A DNA stretch of 22,823 nucleotides from an uncultured Prevotellaceae bacterium (GTDB lineage Bacteria; Bacteroidota; Bacteroidia; Bacteroidales; Muribaculaceae), in NCBI GenBank assembly GCA_937916085.1, contig CALGGO010000041.1:1-22823 (forward strand). Reading direction: 5' to 3'. How positions within the stretch are numbered: position 1 is the first letter of the stretch; every line of letters begins with the position of its first letter. Positions 7,457 through 16,175 of the stretch are shown one piece after another. The position numbers and the translations under genes are program-made. The notes under the pieces are model-generated. The model was given only the letters and a program-made list of their open reading frames with translations, was not told the DNA's origin and did not search any database.

Positions 7457-8896
7457 ATGGTATTCAACTCGATACAGTTCTTGTTTTTTTTGCCAATTGT
7501 TTTTCTGCTTTATTGGCTGGTATTTAAGCCAGTAAAGTGGCAGAACGCGCTGATTGTTGTGGCAAGCTATGTCTTTTATGGGTGGTGGGACTGGCGATTC
7601 CTCTCTCTCATTGCCTTCACTTCGCTGTGTACCTATGCCAGCGGAGTGATGATAGAGCGACATCGCGACAAAGGCAAGATTATCAGTGCTGCCAACATTG
7701 TGGTGAACCTGTCGATACTTGGTTTCTTCAAGTATTTCAACTTCTTCACCGAGTCGTTTGCCTATGCGATGTCGAGTCTCGGGTGGCATTGTGACGCACC
7801 CACGCTCAATATAGTGCTGCCAGTGGGTATCAGCTTCTACACCTTCCAGGCGTTGAGCTACTCCATCGACGTGTATCGCAAGAAGCTTGATGCCTCACAT
7901 AGCCTTATTGACGTTATGGCGTTCATCAGTTTCTTCCCGCAACTGGTGGCAGGACCCATCGAGCGAGCCACCAAACTGCTGCCGCAGATTCAGCAGCCAC
8001 GCCATTTTGACGCCAGCGAAGCGAAGAGCGGCATGCGCCAGATGCTGTGGGGTCTGTTCAAGAAGATGATAGTCGCCGACACCTGCGGAATGGTTGTTGA
8101 TAGACTATGGGTCGATTCCGCCTCGCACACAGGCTTTTCGCTGTTACTGGGCGGGGTGCTGTTTGCTTTCCAGATATATGCCGACTTCTCGGGTTACAGC
8201 GACATCGCCATCGGCTGTGCGCGCCTCTTCGGCATCGACCTGACCACCAACTTTAAGGTGCCATATTTCTCGCGCAGCATCCGTGAGTATTGGCGCCGCT
8301 GGCATATCACGCTCATGAACTGGTTTACCGAGTATGTCTATTTCCCGCTTGGCGGCAGCCGTGGCACGAAAGCCAAGACCATACTCAACACTTTCATTGT
8401 ATTCGCCCTCAGTGGTTTGTGGCATGGTGCCAACTGGACTTATGTGGTGTGGGGACTATATCACGCCACTTGGTTTGTGCCGCTCATCCTGCTTAACCGA
8501 GGGCGTTACAAAGGCACGGTGGCCGCAGGCAAGAAACTGCCGTCGCTCAAAGAGAGTGGTCTGATGCTGATGACTTTTGCCATCGCTGCTTTTGGATTGA
8601 TTATCTTCCGCGCTCCAAATATGGCAGAACTTGGCACCTATTTGAGTGCCATGTTCTCGTCGTCGCTGTTAAAAGTGGGGTTTGGCCATAATATTAGAGT
8701 TGCTCTTGCCTATTGTGCCATGATGCTCATTGTGGAATGGCTCTACCGTGAAAAGCGCTTTGCCTTAGACTTTGGCGACTCACCCTGTGGCATAGTGCGC
8801 TATCGCTGGGTGCGCTGGACGATATATGTGGGGCTTTTTGTGTTCACAGTTATAATGTCGGGATTACATTCTAATTTTATTTATTTCCAGTTCTAA
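7457..8896 (+). CDS. MBOAT family O-acyltransferase (AlgI/DltB-like)
   Basis: A 479-aa polytopic membrane protein with about ten or more hydrophobic segments, beginning FNSIQFLFFLPIVFLLYW as is typical of AlgI relatives. Family motifs are PVGISFYTFQALSYSIDVYR, QLVAGPIER, FADFSGYSDIAIG-like YADFSGYSDIA, REYWRRWHIT with H283, and SGLWHGANW with H323, the conserved catalytic-type histidine. Members move an acyl, usually acetyl, group across the membrane to an extracytoplasmic polysaccharide or similar acceptor. The next gene starts 3 bases after its stop and encodes an SGNH-like protein, the normal partner arrangement. The acceptor glycan is not shown by the sequence. Confidence 0.93.
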   Translation: MVFNSIQFLFFLPIVFLLYWLVFKPVKWQNALIVVASYVFYGWWDWRFLSLIAFTSLCTYASGVMIERHRDKGKIISAANIVVNLSILGFFKYFNFFTESFAYAMSSLGWHCDAPTLNIVLPVGISFYTFQALSYSIDVYRKKLDASHSLIDVMAFISFFPQLVAGPIERATKLLPQIQQPRHFDASEAKSGMRQMLWGLFKKMIVADTCGMVVDRLWVDSASHTGFSLLLGGVLFAFQIYADFSGYSDIAIGCARLFGIDLTTNFKVPYFSRSIREYWRRWHITLMNWFTEYVYFPLGGSRGTKAKTILNTFIVFALSGLWHGANWTYVVWGLYHATWFVPLILLNRGRYKGTVAAGKKLPSLKESGLMLMTFAIAAFGLIIFRAPNMAELGTYLSAMFSSSLLKVGFGHNIRVALAYCAMMLIVEWLYREKRFALDFGDSPCGIVRYRWVRWTIYVGLFVFTVIMSGLHSNFIYFQF

Positions 8897-8899
8897 GCC

Positions 8900-9844
8900 A
8901 TGAAGCAGTTCCTAAAGAAAATAATAGTGTTCTCTGTTATCGTGATGGTAATTTTCGTTGGCTACGAGCTGCTATTACTTCTTGTGCCTAATGAGTACTC
9001 TTACAAGAAAGGCTATATAGATAAGCATAAAGACGAATTACGCATTCTGGTGCTCGGCAACTCTCATCTTGCCGACTGTATTGACTGCTCTCTGCTTGGA
9101 GAGGGAGCCTTCAACGCGGCTCAACCAGGTCGCTCGGTGTATTATAGTCTTCGACTGTTAAAGGAATACATAGGCCAAATGCCAAAATTGGAATGTGTGG
9201 TTATGCCATTCAGTTACGGCTATCAATACTCTGGTTGCTTACATGAGAAAAAGCACGATCCAAAATTCAACACTTATCGCTGCATGTATATCAAGTATAT
9301 GGGTTATCCGTACCTTGATGGGGAGTGGTGGCACTGGAGCGAGATTCTCAACTCCAACTATGACCACTGCGGGAGATTGTTCGGGGCTCTATATAAACCA
9401 CTGAGCGATCTTATTATTTGCGACTCGCTTGGCATGGAGCTTGACGCGAGTTACGACAACCGCGAAGACGACTGGATGCTGAGACAGCTGCCCGATACCA
9501 CGCACCTTGCCGATTCTACGGAGCAGCGTCTCAACTACCAGGACAACGTGAAGATATATAGCGAGATGGTGACCCTTGCCCGCGACCATCACAAGCGTTT
9601 GATATTTCTTGCTATGCCCATCTACAAAACTGCACGAGAGCGTGTGAGGCAGTATAGGTTTGACGAAATGAATGCGTTTATTTCTATGCTTAAACGCATC
9701 AACCCCGACATTGAGTTCTACAATTTCATCGACGACCCACGTTTTGTGGAGCGTGACTTTTACAACTCAGTTCATCTCAACAATACCTATGGTGCCCAAA
9801 AGATAACACCAATCCTAAGAGAGATAATTGAGAGAAAGCGGTGA
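8900..9844 (+). CDS. Membrane-anchored SGNH-hydrolase-like partner of the acyltransferase
   Basis: A 314-aa protein with one N-terminal membrane segment (about 8-29) and a soluble, presumably periplasmic, remainder. LGNSH at 52-56 resembles the nucleophile block of SGNH/GDSL proteins. RDFYNSVHLN (285-294) resembles the C-terminal DxxH block, with H292. The residue at the usual Asp position is Asn289 here. Placed 3 bases after an MBOAT gene, it probably completes acyl transfer to the glycan, as DltD, AlgJ or AlgX do in their systems. Sequence similarity to those named proteins cannot be judged by eye, so no symbol is given. Confidence 0.75.
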   Translation: MKQFLKKIIVFSVIVMVIFVGYELLLLLVPNEYSYKKGYIDKHKDELRILVLGNSHLADCIDCSLLGEGAFNAAQPGRSVYYSLRLLKEYIGQMPKLECVVMPFSYGYQYSGCLHEKKHDPKFNTYRCMYIKYMGYPYLDGEWWHWSEILNSNYDHCGRLFGALYKPLSDLIICDSLGMELDASYDNREDDWMLRQLPDTTHLADSTEQRLNYQDNVKIYSEMVTLARDHHKRLIFLAMPIYKTARERVRQYRFDEMNAFISMLKRINPDIEFYNFIDDPRFVERDFYNSVHLNNTYGAQKITPILREIIERKR

Positions 9845-9873
9845 GGAATTTCATTTCCAAGCTCTGTGCTTAC

Positions 9874-9900
9874 GGTGCAATACAACTACAGCGCCTTTTT
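9874..9900 (+). terminator. Weak terminator candidate after the acyltransferase operon
   Basis: GGTGC (9874-9878) can pair with GCGCC (9891-9895) with one G-T wobble, followed directly by TTTTT. The stem is only 5 bp with a 12-nt loop, so it is a marginal call. Confidence 0.3.
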
Positions 9901-9939
9901 GTTTGATAATCCCGACACCCAAAAAAAGTGTGTAAAAGA

Positions 9940-9971
9940 TTTGGAGCAGTAATAGGGATTTTGTACTTTTG
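9940..9971 (+). promoter_or_regulatory. Promoter of hydE (hydEGF)
   Basis: TTTG (9940-9943), 20 bases, then TACTTTTG (9964-9971) fit the Bacteroidetes promoter consensus exactly. The expected start of transcription, about 9975-9978, leaves only about 6-9 bases before the ATG at 9984, so the message would be almost leaderless. Confidence 0.7.
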
Positions 9972-9983
9972 CAACGTGCAAGC

Positions 9984-11039
9984 ATGAAGCATCTTATTGA
10001 CATATTGCGTGCCGAGCATCATCTAGAGAGCAATGGATATAAAGCTCTACTGGAATGCGACGACGATAGCGTTGTCGCCTACCTGCATGAGCAGGCTCGC
10101 GAGGTGGCGCAAGGGGTGTTTGCCAGGGGAATCTTCGTGCGCGGACTTGTGGAATTGACCAACGTGTGTCGTAACGACTGCTACTACTGTGGCATACGCA
10201 ATAGCAACACAGCTTTGGAGCGTTACATGCTCACCACCGAGCAGGTGCTGCAAAGTTGTCAACAGGGATATGAGCTTGGCTTCAGAACATTCGTGCTGCA
10301 AGGCGGCGAGTTGCCTCGCGACAAAGCACAGTGGCTGGTGGAGCTTGTGAGCGAGATAAGGCAACGGTGGAGCGACTGCGCCATCACCCTCTCGCTTGGA
10401 GAATGGCCCAGGGAGGTCTATGTGGCTCTGCGCAAGGCTGGTGCCGACCGCTACCTGCTTCGCCACGAGAGCCATAACGCCGAACACTACGCCAAGCTGC
10501 ATCCCGCCGAGATGTCGCTTGAGAACCGACTGCAATGCCTGACGTGGCTCAAGGAGCTTGGCTATCAAGTGGGCACTGGCATCATGACGGGGAGTCCGTG
10601 GCAATCGCTTGACAACATTGTGGAGGACATTGAGTTCATTGAGCGGTTTAAGCCACAGATGATAGGTCTGGGACCGTTTGTGCCGCAGCACGACACACCG
10701 TTAGGCAAATTTGCCACTGGCAGCGCCGAGCTTACCTGCCGCCTCTATAGCATCTTCCGCCTGATGTTCCCCAATGCCCTGATACCGAGCACAACAGCGC
10801 TCAACACGATTGATGTCAAGGGCAGGATAAAAGGTATTATGGCAGGTGCTAATGTGGTAATGCCCAACCTCTCCCCTGCCAATGTGAGAGGCAACTACGC
10901 TCTATACGACGGCAAAGCCATCACCAATGCCGAAGCCGCCGAAGGAATAGAGCAACTCGAGACCCAACTCTCCACCATAGGCTATCACATAGACTGGGGA
11001 CGAGGCGACCATAAACAATGCACAATTCATAATGCATAA
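9984..11039 (+). CDS. hydE: [FeFe] hydrogenase maturase HydE, radical SAM
   Basis: A 351-aa radical-SAM enzyme that helps build the dithiomethylamine bridge of the [FeFe]-hydrogenase H-cluster. The SAM-cluster motif is CRNDCYYC (C62, C66, C69), with GIRNSN after it as in HydE. LQGGELPRD and the TGIMTGSPWQS and GLGPFVPQHDTP stretches are typical of the family. The open frame extends 5 codons upstream to a TTG at 9969, but that codon lies inside the -7 element, so the ATG at 9984 is chosen. The last residues, CTIHNA, are encoded by an AT-rich repeat-like sequence that continues into the intergenic gap. It is first of hydE-hydG-hydF. Confidence 0.95.
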   Translation: MKHLIDILRAEHHLESNGYKALLECDDDSVVAYLHEQAREVAQGVFARGIFVRGLVELTNVCRNDCYYCGIRNSNTALERYMLTTEQVLQSCQQGYELGFRTFVLQGGELPRDKAQWLVELVSEIRQRWSDCAITLSLGEWPREVYVALRKAGADRYLLRHESHNAEHYAKLHPAEMSLENRLQCLTWLKELGYQVGTGIMTGSPWQSLDNIVEDIEFIERFKPQMIGLGPFVPQHDTPLGKFATGSAELTCRLYSIFRLMFPNALIPSTTALNTIDVKGRIKGIMAGANVVMPNLSPANVRGNYALYDGKAITNAEAAEGIEQLETQLSTIGYHIDWGRGDHKQCTIHNA

Positions 11040-11099
11040 TTCAGAATCGTCTAGAAAATCTAGAACTTCTGTCCAACTATAAACTTTGAACTATAAACT
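11028..11099. repeat. AT-rich repeat cluster between hydE and hydG
   Basis: CATAAT occurs twice (11028-11033 and 11035-11040). TCTAGA-AAA-TCTAGA forms a 15-bp dyad (11050-11064). AACTATAAACT is repeated directly at 11075-11085 and 11089-11099. The first unit overlaps the last codons and stop of hydE. No clear promoter is present, although TAAACTTTG (11080-11088) is one base longer than a -7 element. Confidence 0.55.
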
Positions 11100-11110
11100 A
11101 TTAACTAACA

Positions 11111-12526
11111 ATGTATAACCCAAAATCAGCTCATGCCGAGGAGTTTATCGACCACGGCGAAATATTGGAGACGCTGGAATATGCAGCCAAGAACCGCAGC
11201 AACCGCGCTCTGATTGAAGAAATAATAAACAAAGCCGCAACCTGCAAGGGTCTCACCCACCGCGAGGCAGCAGTGCTACTGGAATGCGACCAACCCGACC
11301 TAGTGGAACGTTTCGAGAACCTTGCCCGCGAAGTAAAGCAAAAGCTCTATGGCAACCGCATAGTGCTCTTTGCTCCGCTTTATCTGTCTAACTACTGCGT
11401 AAATGGCTGTGTGTATTGTCCTTATCACGGCAAGAACCGCACCATTCCCCGCAAGAAACTCTCGCAAGACGAAATTCGCCAGGAGGTCATCGCCCTGCAA
11501 CAGATGGGTCACAAGCGCCTAGCCCTCGAAGCCGGCGAGCATCCTAAAATGAACCCCATCGAGTATATCCTTGAGTCAATCAAGACGATTTATGACACCA
11601 AAGTAGGCAACGGTGCCATCCGTCGTGTGAACGTGAACATTGCCGCCACTACCGTAGAGAACTACACCAGGCTCAAAGAGGCTGGCATAGGCACCTATAT
11701 CCTCTTCCAGGAGACATATAACAAGGAGAACTACGAGAAACTGCACCCCACTGGTCCAAAGAGCGACTACTGCTACCACACCGAGGCGATGGACCGCGCT
11801 ATGGAAGGCGGGGTTGACGATGTGGGCATAGGTGTGCTCTACGGCCTGACGACCTACCGCTACGACCTCGTGGGACTGCTCATGCATGCCGAACATCTTG
11901 AGGCTCGCATGGGCGTGGGACCACACACCATCAGCGTGCCACGCATCTGTCCCGCCGACGACATCTCGCTCGACGAATTCCCCGACGTGCTGCCCGACGA
12001 CATCTTCTGCAAGATTGTCGCTATCATCCGCCTTGCCGCACCCTACACTGGCATGATTATTTCCACCCGCGAGTCGCAGAAGGTGCGTGAGAAGGTGCTT
12101 GACTTGGGCATCTCGCAGATTAGCGGCGGTTCACGCACCAGCGTGGGCGGCTACACTACCGAGGAACGCCACGACGACACGGCACAGTTCGACGTAAGCG
12201 ATCAGCGCTCGCTCGACGAGGTGATTTCATGGCTTCTCGACATCGACTACCTACCCAGCTTCTGCACCGCTTGCTACCGTGAGGGTCGCACCGGCGACCG
12301 CTTCATGTCGCTTGTGAAGCGCGGCAAGATAAGCTACTGCTGCACCCCTAATGCGATGATTACCCTCAAGGAATACCTCGAGGACTACGCTAGCCCCGCC
12401 ACAAGAGAGAAAGGCGAGGCTCTCATCCGCCGCGAGCTGGAGCGACTACCTGACGACCGCATCCGCAACCTCGCCAACCGCCGCCTCATCGACATCGCCA
12501 ACGGCGAGCGAGATTTCAGGTTTTAG
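11111..12526 (+). CDS. hydG: [FeFe] hydrogenase maturase HydG, radical SAM tyrosine lyase
   Basis: A 471-aa enzyme that cleaves tyrosine to give p-cresol and the CO and CN ligands delivered as an Fe synthon to the H-cluster. The SAM [4Fe-4S] motif is CVNGCVYC (C96, C100, C103), followed by PYHGKN. A second cluster motif near the C-terminus, CTACYREGRTGDRF (C385, C388) with C411, fits the CX2CX22C spacing that distinguishes HydG from ThiH. LEAGEHP and GIGVLYGL are further family blocks. It sits 71 bp after hydE and 89 bp before hydF on the same strand, and no separate strong promoter is seen. Confidence 0.97.
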   Translation: MYNPKSAHAEEFIDHGEILETLEYAAKNRSNRALIEEIINKAATCKGLTHREAAVLLECDQPDLVERFENLAREVKQKLYGNRIVLFAPLYLSNYCVNGCVYCPYHGKNRTIPRKKLSQDEIRQEVIALQQMGHKRLALEAGEHPKMNPIEYILESIKTIYDTKVGNGAIRRVNVNIAATTVENYTRLKEAGIGTYILFQETYNKENYEKLHPTGPKSDYCYHTEAMDRAMEGGVDDVGIGVLYGLTTYRYDLVGLLMHAEHLEARMGVGPHTISVPRICPADDISLDEFPDVLPDDIFCKIVAIIRLAAPYTGMIISTRESQKVREKVLDLGISQISGGSRTSVGGYTTEERHDDTAQFDVSDQRSLDEVISWLLDIDYLPSFCTACYREGRTGDRFMSLVKRGKISYCCTPNAMITLKEYLEDYASPATREKGEALIRRELERLPDDRIRNLANRRLIDIANGERDFRF

Positions 12527-12544
12527 AAACTGGGAAAGAGTTCA

Positions 12545-12571
12545 GTGTGTTGCGTTGTCAACGCAACACAC
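12545..12571. repeat. 27-bp perfect palindrome between hydG and hydF
   Basis: GTGTGTTGCGTTG (12545-12557) and its exact complement (12559-12571) surround a single T. In RNA it would form a stem of about 11-12 bp with a tight loop. No T-run follows, and the flank is an ACA-rich stretch. It could reduce read-through, protect an mRNA end, or be a DNA operator. Confidence 0.8.
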
Positions 12572-12615
12572 ACAACACAAGCAATACAAGCAACACCCGC
12601 AATCAATAACTAATA

Positions 12616-13803
12616 ATGAACACCGCACCGCAGTCTCTTAGGCGTCACATCGCCATCTTTGGCCGTAGAAACGTGGGTAAGTCGTCCTTGCTCAATGCCA
12701 TCACAGGGCAACAGGTTGCCATCGTCTCGCCTGAGGCAGGCACTACCACCGACCCCGTGAACCGAGCCATGGAGATACTACCGCTGGGACCGTGTGTGCT
12801 CATCGACACCGCTGGCTTTGACGACGTGGGTAGCGTGGGCGAGCTGCGCAACGAGCGCACCCACCGCGTGCTCGACCAAGCTGACATGGCACTGCTCGTC
12901 ATGGACCAAGCCAGCGACCTCGGCTTTGAGAAAAAATGGCTTGAAGAACTGCGCCGCCTTGAGATTCCCACCGTGGCAGTGCTTAACAAAATCGATGCCA
13001 TTGTTGATATTGAAGATGCTGTTGAACAGATAAATAGCACACTTAGCATTAAGCCTGTGGCAGTAAGTGCCAAAAATCATGAAGGCATTGAAAAGTTGCA
13101 TGAGGCTTTAGTTCATGCCGCAGGCGATGATGAGCAAACGAGCCTCACGGCAGGTCTCGTCACGACGGGCGACACCGTTCTGCTCGTTATGCCACAAGAC
13201 CCGCAGGCACCAAAAGGACGCTTGATTCTACCACAAGTGCAGACCATACGCGACTTGCTCGACAAGGAGTGCATAATCACTTGCTGTGGAGTCGATACTC
13301 TTGAGAAGAGCCTTGAAGCATTGCGTGAGCCGCCAGCACTTATCATCACCGACTCTCAGGTTTTTGCGCAAGTCTATGAGAAAAAGCCCGAAGGCAGCCG
13401 TCTCACTTCGTTCTCGGTGCTGATGGCTGGGCTGAAAGGCAATATTGAAGTGCTGATTGAAGACGCACGAGCCATTGACCGTCTCACTCCGCACTCGCGG
13501 GTACTAATCGCCGAGGCATGTACCCACGCTCCCATGAGCGAAGACATTGGCCGAGAGAAAATTCCGCGCATGATACGTAAGCGATTTGGAGAGACTGTCG
13601 CCTTCGACATACACGCCGGCAAGGACTACCCTACCGACCTCAAGAAATATGACTTGATAGTTCACTGCGGGGCGTGCATGTTCAACCGCCGCCTTATGCT
13701 CTCGCGCATCGTGCGCGCACAAGAACAAGGCGTGCCAATCACCAACTACGGCCTCGCCATCGCCCACCTGCAAGGCATCCTCGACAAAGTGTCGCTGCCG
13801 TAA
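12616..13803 (+). CDS. hydF: [FeFe] hydrogenase maturation GTPase HydF
   Basis: A 395-aa scaffold protein on which the [2Fe] subcluster is assembled and delivered to apo-HydA. The N-terminal GTPase domain has the P-loop GRRNVGKS (16-23), the G3 motif DTAG (64-67), NKID (124-127) and SAK (151-153). A central dimerisation region (about 175-285) follows. The C-terminal cluster domain has C302 and H304 (CTH) and H350-C351-x-x-C354 (HCGAC), the family's Fe-S ligand pattern. It is the last gene of the maturase set and ends 18 bases before a bidirectional terminator. Confidence 0.97.
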   Translation: MNTAPQSLRRHIAIFGRRNVGKSSLLNAITGQQVAIVSPEAGTTTDPVNRAMEILPLGPCVLIDTAGFDDVGSVGELRNERTHRVLDQADMALLVMDQASDLGFEKKWLEELRRLEIPTVAVLNKIDAIVDIEDAVEQINSTLSIKPVAVSAKNHEGIEKLHEALVHAAGDDEQTSLTAGLVTTGDTVLLVMPQDPQAPKGRLILPQVQTIRDLLDKECIITCCGVDTLEKSLEALREPPALIITDSQVFAQVYEKKPEGSRLTSFSVLMAGLKGNIEVLIEDARAIDRLTPHSRVLIAEACTHAPMSEDIGREKIPRMIRKRFGETVAFDIHAGKDYPTDLKKYDLIVHCGACMFNRRLMLSRIVRAQEQGVPITNYGLAIAHLQGILDKVSLP

Positions 13804-13821
13804 CAAAAGCACCGCAAAGTA

Positions 13822-13857
13822 AAACGGTCATGCACCAAGTGTTGGGCATGACCGTTT
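13822..13857. terminator. Bidirectional terminator between hydF and hydC
   Basis: AAACGGTCATGC (13822-13833) pairs perfectly with 13846-13857, and CCAA/TTGG extends pairing inside the loop. The stem has A-rich sequence on its left and T-rich sequence on its right, so it can end transcription from both convergent hydrogenase operons. Confidence 0.88.
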
Positions 13858-13878
13858 ATTATAATAAGGTGTGGAAAA

Positions 13879-14367
13879 TTAGTTGTCCACCTCTTCAAGA
13901 ATCTTCTGAACATCCTTAGGCTGGAGGCGTCCGTAAACCTTCTCGCCAATGGTCACCACTGGTGCAAGACCGCAGGCACCCACGCAGCGCAGGCAGTCGA
14001 GTGAGAACTTGCCGTCGGGGGTAGTCTGTCCCACCTCAATATTGAGGATGCGCTTGATTTCCTCAAGCAATTTCTCTGAGCCACGCACATAGCAAGCAGT
14101 ACCGAGGCACACCGAGATTGGGTGCTTGCCCTTGGGAGTCATGGTGAAGAACGAGTAGAACGTTACAACGCCATAAACCTTAGAAGCAGGTATATTAAGT
14201 TTGCGGGCGATGATGCGCTGCATCTCCTCGGGGAGGTAGCCGTGCATCGACTGTGCCTCATGCAGGATATTGATGAGCTCGCCTGGTTTGTTACCATGCT
14301 TGTCGCAGATGGCCTCCACCTGCTCAATGACATTACATGCCAATTTCATTTCTTTTGCTTTTGCCAT
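13879..14367 (-). CDS. hydC: NADH-dependent [FeFe] hydrogenase, NuoE-like subunit
   Basis: A 162-aa thioredoxin-like [2Fe-2S] protein of the NuoE/HndA family. The four ligands are C87 and C92 (CLGTAC) and C128 and C132 (CVGAC), exactly CX4C-X35-CX3C. The helical N-terminal part contains the HGYLPEE and GVVTFYSFF blocks typical of the family. With HydB it forms the NADH-oxidising module that exchanges electrons with HydA. It is last in hydB-hydA-hydC, 26 bases after hydA, and uses the terminator at 13822-13857. The symbol follows the Thermotoga HydABC naming; HndA is the other common name. Confidence 0.94.
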   Translation of the reverse strand: MAKAKEMKLACNVIEQVEAICDKHGNKPGELINILHEAQSMHGYLPEEMQRIIARKLNIPASKVYGVVTFYSFFTMTPKGKHPISVCLGTACYVRGSEKLLEEIKRILNIEVGQTTPDGKFSLDCLRCVGACGLAPVVTIGEKVYGRLQPKDVQKILEEVDN

Positions 14368-14393
14368 AATATATAGAGGTTTTAGCCAAGTTT

Positions 14394-16154
14394 TTACTTA
14401 ATAGATTTGTCAAAATAGTGAGTGTGCAACAAGTGGTGAGACTTCTCGCTCAGAGGCTCGCCCAGGAATTCCTTGTAGAGTTTCTGTATGTCGGGATTCT
14501 CGTGGCTCTTGCGCAATGGCTTGCCATTGTCCTCGGCATAGAGAGCGTCGCAACGTTGTTGGATAACGCTGAAATCACCGTGGTGGTAAGGCTGACCAGC
14601 ACCGCCAATGCAGCCGCCAGGACATGCCATCACTTCTACCACATGATAGTCGAGCTCACCAGCGCGAAGCTTGTCCATGATGATGCGTGCGTTGCTCAAA
14701 GTGTGAGCCACGCAAATCTTGAGTTCGAAGCCGTTGAGGTCGATTTTTGCCTCACGAATTCCCTCAAAGCCACGCACCTGGTCGAAGTTGATGTGCGGCA
14801 GTGTCTTGCCAGTGTAAACCTCATAAACGGTGCGCAGAGCAGCCTCCATCACGCCACCAGTAACTCCAAAGATAGCGGCGGCACCTGTTGACTCGCCGAG
14901 AGGGCTGTCGAAGTCGCTGTCGGGCAGTTGAGCGAAGTTGATGTTCGCACGCTTGATGAGACGAGCAAGCTCACGGGTCGAGATGCTGTAGTCAACATCG
15001 GGATTGCCGTTAACCTTGAACTCGTCGCGACCGCACTCATATTTCTTAGCCAAGCAAGGCATGATAGATACCACCACGAGTTTCTCGCGTGGAATGCCCA
15101 TCTTCTCGGCCCAATAGGTCTTGGCGATAGCACCAAACATCTGGGCAGGCGACTTGGCGCTCGAAGGATAGTCGAGCAGGTCGGGATAGTTGTGCTCAAA
15201 GAAGTTCACCCAAGCTGGGCAGCACGAAGTCATGATAGGCAGCTTCACGCTCTTGTCGCCGGCAAGGAATTTCTTGAGGCGGTCGAGAATCTCGGCACCC
15301 TCTTCCATGATGGTAAGGTCAGCACCAAAGTCGGTGTCAAACACATAGTCAAAGCCTAAGTCACGCAATGCAGTGGCAAGCTTGCCGGTAACGCCGCCCG
15401 TCACGCCAAACTCCTCGCCCAGAGCGAAACGCACTGCGGGAGCGGGTTGAGCAACAACCACCTTGTCGGGGTCGGTGATGTCGGCCATGAGCTGGTCGGT
15501 GTAATCACGCTCGGTGAGAGCACCCACAGGGCACACTGCCACGCACTGACCGCAGTAAGTACAGTCGGTATCGACAAACATACGGTCGAAAGTTGGAGCG
15601 ATAGTGGTGTCGAAACCACGACGGATAGCGCCAAGCACACCTACGCTCTGCACCTCGTTACAAACACTCTCGCAACGGCGGCAGTAGATACACTTCTCCA
15701 TGTTGCGGGTAATGGCTGGTGTCACCTCATTCTTGCGCTGGCTCTTCTCGCCATCGTTATAAGGCATCTCGCGGATGTTCAGGCGCATTACCAAGCGTTG
15801 CAGCTCACAGTTGCTGCACTTGGGGCATGTGAGGCAATCGTTGGGGTGATCGCTGAGGATAAGCTCGGCGATGGTCTTGCGGGCGCGAATCACGCGTGCC
15901 GAATTGGTGTAAACCACCATGTCGGGCATACAAGCGGTAGCGCAAGCAGGCGCCAAGTTGCGACGTCCTTCCACCTCTACCACACACAGGCGGCAAGATG
16001 CTGGTTTGTTCTTCACGCAAGTGCCCTTGAGGTCGATGTGGCACAGCGTGGGGATATCGATGCCGACGAGCTTGCCGGCCTCGAGCAGTGTAGTGCCTTT
16101 AGGCACTTCCACTACGTGGTTATCTATTGTAAGTTTTATCAATTTCTCTTCCAT
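14394..16154 (-). CDS. hydA: [FeFe] hydrogenase catalytic subunit
   Basis: A 586-aa hydrogenase large subunit. It has an N-terminal [2Fe-2S] domain (C38, C54, C57, C71) and a His-ligated [4Fe-4S] site (H104, C108, C111, C117). Two ferredoxin-type clusters follow (C156/159/162/166 and C199/202/205/209), then the H-domain. The signature L1 TSCCPAW has C312 (the proton-relay position) and C313; L2 is MPCLAKKYE with C368; L3 is MACPGGCIGGAGQP with C512 and C516. Spacing between the four H-cluster cysteines equals that of Clostridium CpI. There is no extra C-terminal [2Fe-2S] domain like that of Thermotoga HydA. The NuoF- and NuoE-like partners place it among trimeric NADH-linked, often electron-bifurcating, enzymes. 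Bifurcation itself is inference. Confidence 0.97.
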   Translation of the reverse strand: MEEKLIKLTIDNHVVEVPKGTTLLEAGKLVGIDIPTLCHIDLKGTCVKNKPASCRLCVVEVEGRRNLAPACATACMPDMVVYTNSARVIRARKTIAELILSDHPNDCLTCPKCSNCELQRLVMRLNIREMPYNDGEKSQRKNEVTPAITRNMEKCIYCRRCESVCNEVQSVGVLGAIRRGFDTTIAPTFDRMFVDTDCTYCGQCVAVCPVGALTERDYTDQLMADITDPDKVVVAQPAPAVRFALGEEFGVTGGVTGKLATALRDLGFDYVFDTDFGADLTIMEEGAEILDRLKKFLAGDKSVKLPIMTSCCPAWVNFFEHNYPDLLDYPSSAKSPAQMFGAIAKTYWAEKMGIPREKLVVVSIMPCLAKKYECGRDEFKVNGNPDVDYSISTRELARLIKRANINFAQLPDSDFDSPLGESTGAAAIFGVTGGVMEAALRTVYEVYTGKTLPHINFDQVRGFEGIREAKIDLNGFELKICVAHTLSNARIIMDKLRAGELDYHVVEVMACPGGCIGGAGQPYHHGDFSVIQQRCDALYAEDNGKPLRKSHENPDIQKLYKEFLGEPLSEKSHHLLHTHYFDKSIK

Positions 16155-16175
16155 GATGAAAATAATCGTGAGTCG

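Noticed and set aside
9969..9983. TTG at 9969 as the hydE start codon
   Set aside because: It overlaps the -7 promoter element; family alignment from memory also favours the ATG at 9984.
12545..12571. The hydG-hydF palindrome as a Rex or FNR binding site
   Set aside because: The arms do not match the usual TTGTGA-type or TTGAT-type half sites, so no named regulator can be supported.
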